A DNA stretch of 35,000 nt from Neocallimastix lanati (nom. inval.) (taxonomy: Eukaryota; Neocallimastigomycota; Neocallimastigomycetes; Neocallimastigales; Neocallimastigaceae). Below, piece by piece: positions 33,837 to 35,000 of this stretch. Each line of letters begins with the position of its first letter. Position 1 is the first letter of the stretch. The notes under the pieces were generated by a model. That model worked only from the letters and a program-made list of their open reading frames with translations, searched no databases and was not told where the DNA came from. A program made the position numbers and the translations under genes. The stretch lies in the NCBI GenBank assembly GCA_016946835.1, contig JACVTC010000062.1, positions 67,501-102,500 on the forward strand, given 5' to 3'.

Positions 33837-35000
33837 GAGAATTTCTTAAATATTGTAAAGTTATGATCTTCTTATTTTACAGAATAAAATCTTTATTTAT
33901 TGAAGATAATTAAACTAGAATATGATATACGTTTTCTGGTCAGTTTTGTTATTCATAAATTTAAAATTTTCAATGACCATTATTCCCCCTCAAATTTTAA
34001 ATATTTCGAAAATAAATATATATATATATTTGTAATTGAAAAAAAAAATTTTTAAATTGCTTGTTATCGTTCATTGAATAATTGCACCATACTTTTAATG
34101 AAAGTATTTTATAGTATATATTGATATATAATTATCAATTCAATTTCATATATTTTAAACACTGAAACTGTCCTCTCATTTAATTATAATTGGAATGTAT
34201 ATGTATCAATGGCGGCTAAAAGCTCACTATTTTATTTTATGTGAATATATGAGGTATCTAATATATATATTTAATGGAGCCCTTTCTATGAAGGTGTTAT
34301 AACCATTATTGACGAGAACCCTATCAATGAAAGGCCTTCCACCCTCTTTGTATTATTATTCTGTGATTAAACTCATTTCACGCATAGTTAAACCACCATG
34401 ATATAAAGTAATAATGAATATATCCATTTCACGCTAGGTTAAAAATCAAATTAATATAATTATTGTAGAATAATGCTCATTTCACGCTAAGCATTTCTAT
34501 CGTTAATGTGATATCCTCTACGAATATCCGCTTTGTAGTTGAGTAGTAAACTATTAAGATAGTATATATTCATTAAATTTTTTATATTAATGATTAAGTA
34601 TTTATATTTCTATGTTTACAATAGGATTGTACCATATATTTAGTGAAATATTTTAGGGGATTAATTAACTTCATGTTAATTATAATTTCTTTCATCGATG
34701 AGTAATTTATTATATATTAGTTCTTGGTTAACTGTAAATTAATGTTGTAATTCTACTATGGATCTTGGAATATTTTAGTAGATTTAATGTGGGCGTGGGG
34801 TTAACCTCTTTTAAGTAGGATATATATTTTATTGTATATCTTAAATAAACGATATTCATATTATTTTTACCTATTCTCTATTCTATGTTTCTTTTTCTCT
34901 TCACAACCATAACTTGTAATTTTGAGTATATTGGAATTAAATATATGGTAATTTAAGATGGATATTTTTTAAAGTAGACATTAATGAGGTAACTCTTTAA
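33021..35000. other. Mixed-composition region without intact gene, probably decayed retroelement DNA
   Basis: Less AT-rich than most intergenic DNA here, with stops in all frames. It contains short dispersed repeats: ACAACACATGRTTTA at 33361 and 33402, GTTTTTACGTC at about 33426 and 33477, and CATTTCACGC at 34374, 34425 and 34478. T-runs occur at about 33644-33667 and 33808-33836. No domain could be recognised on either strand. Confidence 0.4.

Overview
The window is extremely AT-rich eukaryotic nuclear DNA. Genes have introns, proteins carry long Asn/Ser/Lys runs, and intergenic DNA is mostly poly-A/T, short tandem repeats and decayed retroelements. The gene content is a secreted GH114 glycosidase, a Cid1-type nucleotidyltransferase, a VWA-Vwaint-Hint protein, Ty1/copia and LINE elements. 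With the composition, this best fits an anaerobic gut fungus (Neocallimastigomycota). That assignment is inference from gene families and base composition; no rRNA or marker gene is present to prove it.

Layout. (1) 1-5785, minus: one large three-exon gene for a Cid1/terminal-uridylyltransferase-like enzyme whose catalytic core is followed by a more than 1000-residue disordered Asn/Ser/Lys-rich tail running off the left edge. (2) 5786-13500: about 7.7 kb without a recognisable gene, rich in simple repeats and in a 40-bp palindrome-bearing repeat occurring in opposite orientations. (3) 13500-15830, plus: heavily mutated copia-type gag-pol relic. (4) 16315-18661, plus: VWA + Vwaint + Hint gene, broken by one frameshift and one in-frame stop as sequenced. 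(5) 19385-23196, minus: two LINE-type elements head to tail, one with an open reverse transcriptase but no endonuclease, the other with endonuclease remnants but the RT core deleted. (6) 24250-26035, minus: two-exon secreted GH114 glycoside hydrolase with a Lys/Thr/Ser-rich tail. (7) 26036-35000: no clear gene; tandem repeats (including about 850 bp of a heptamer array), a large foldback inverted repeat and less AT-rich islands that look like decayed LTR-retroelement sequence.

The genes do not form a pathway. Cid1-like enzymes act on RNA 3' ends, GH114 acts outside the cell on galactosamine-containing polymers, and VWA-Hint proteins are a poorly understood fungal family with an intein/hedgehog-like autoprocessing fold. 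The most notable points are the VWA-Hint gene with its catalytic residues kept but its frame broken, the opposed palindromic repeat arrays, the complementary LINE copies with G11 and C19 tracts, and the foldback element near 32.4 kb.
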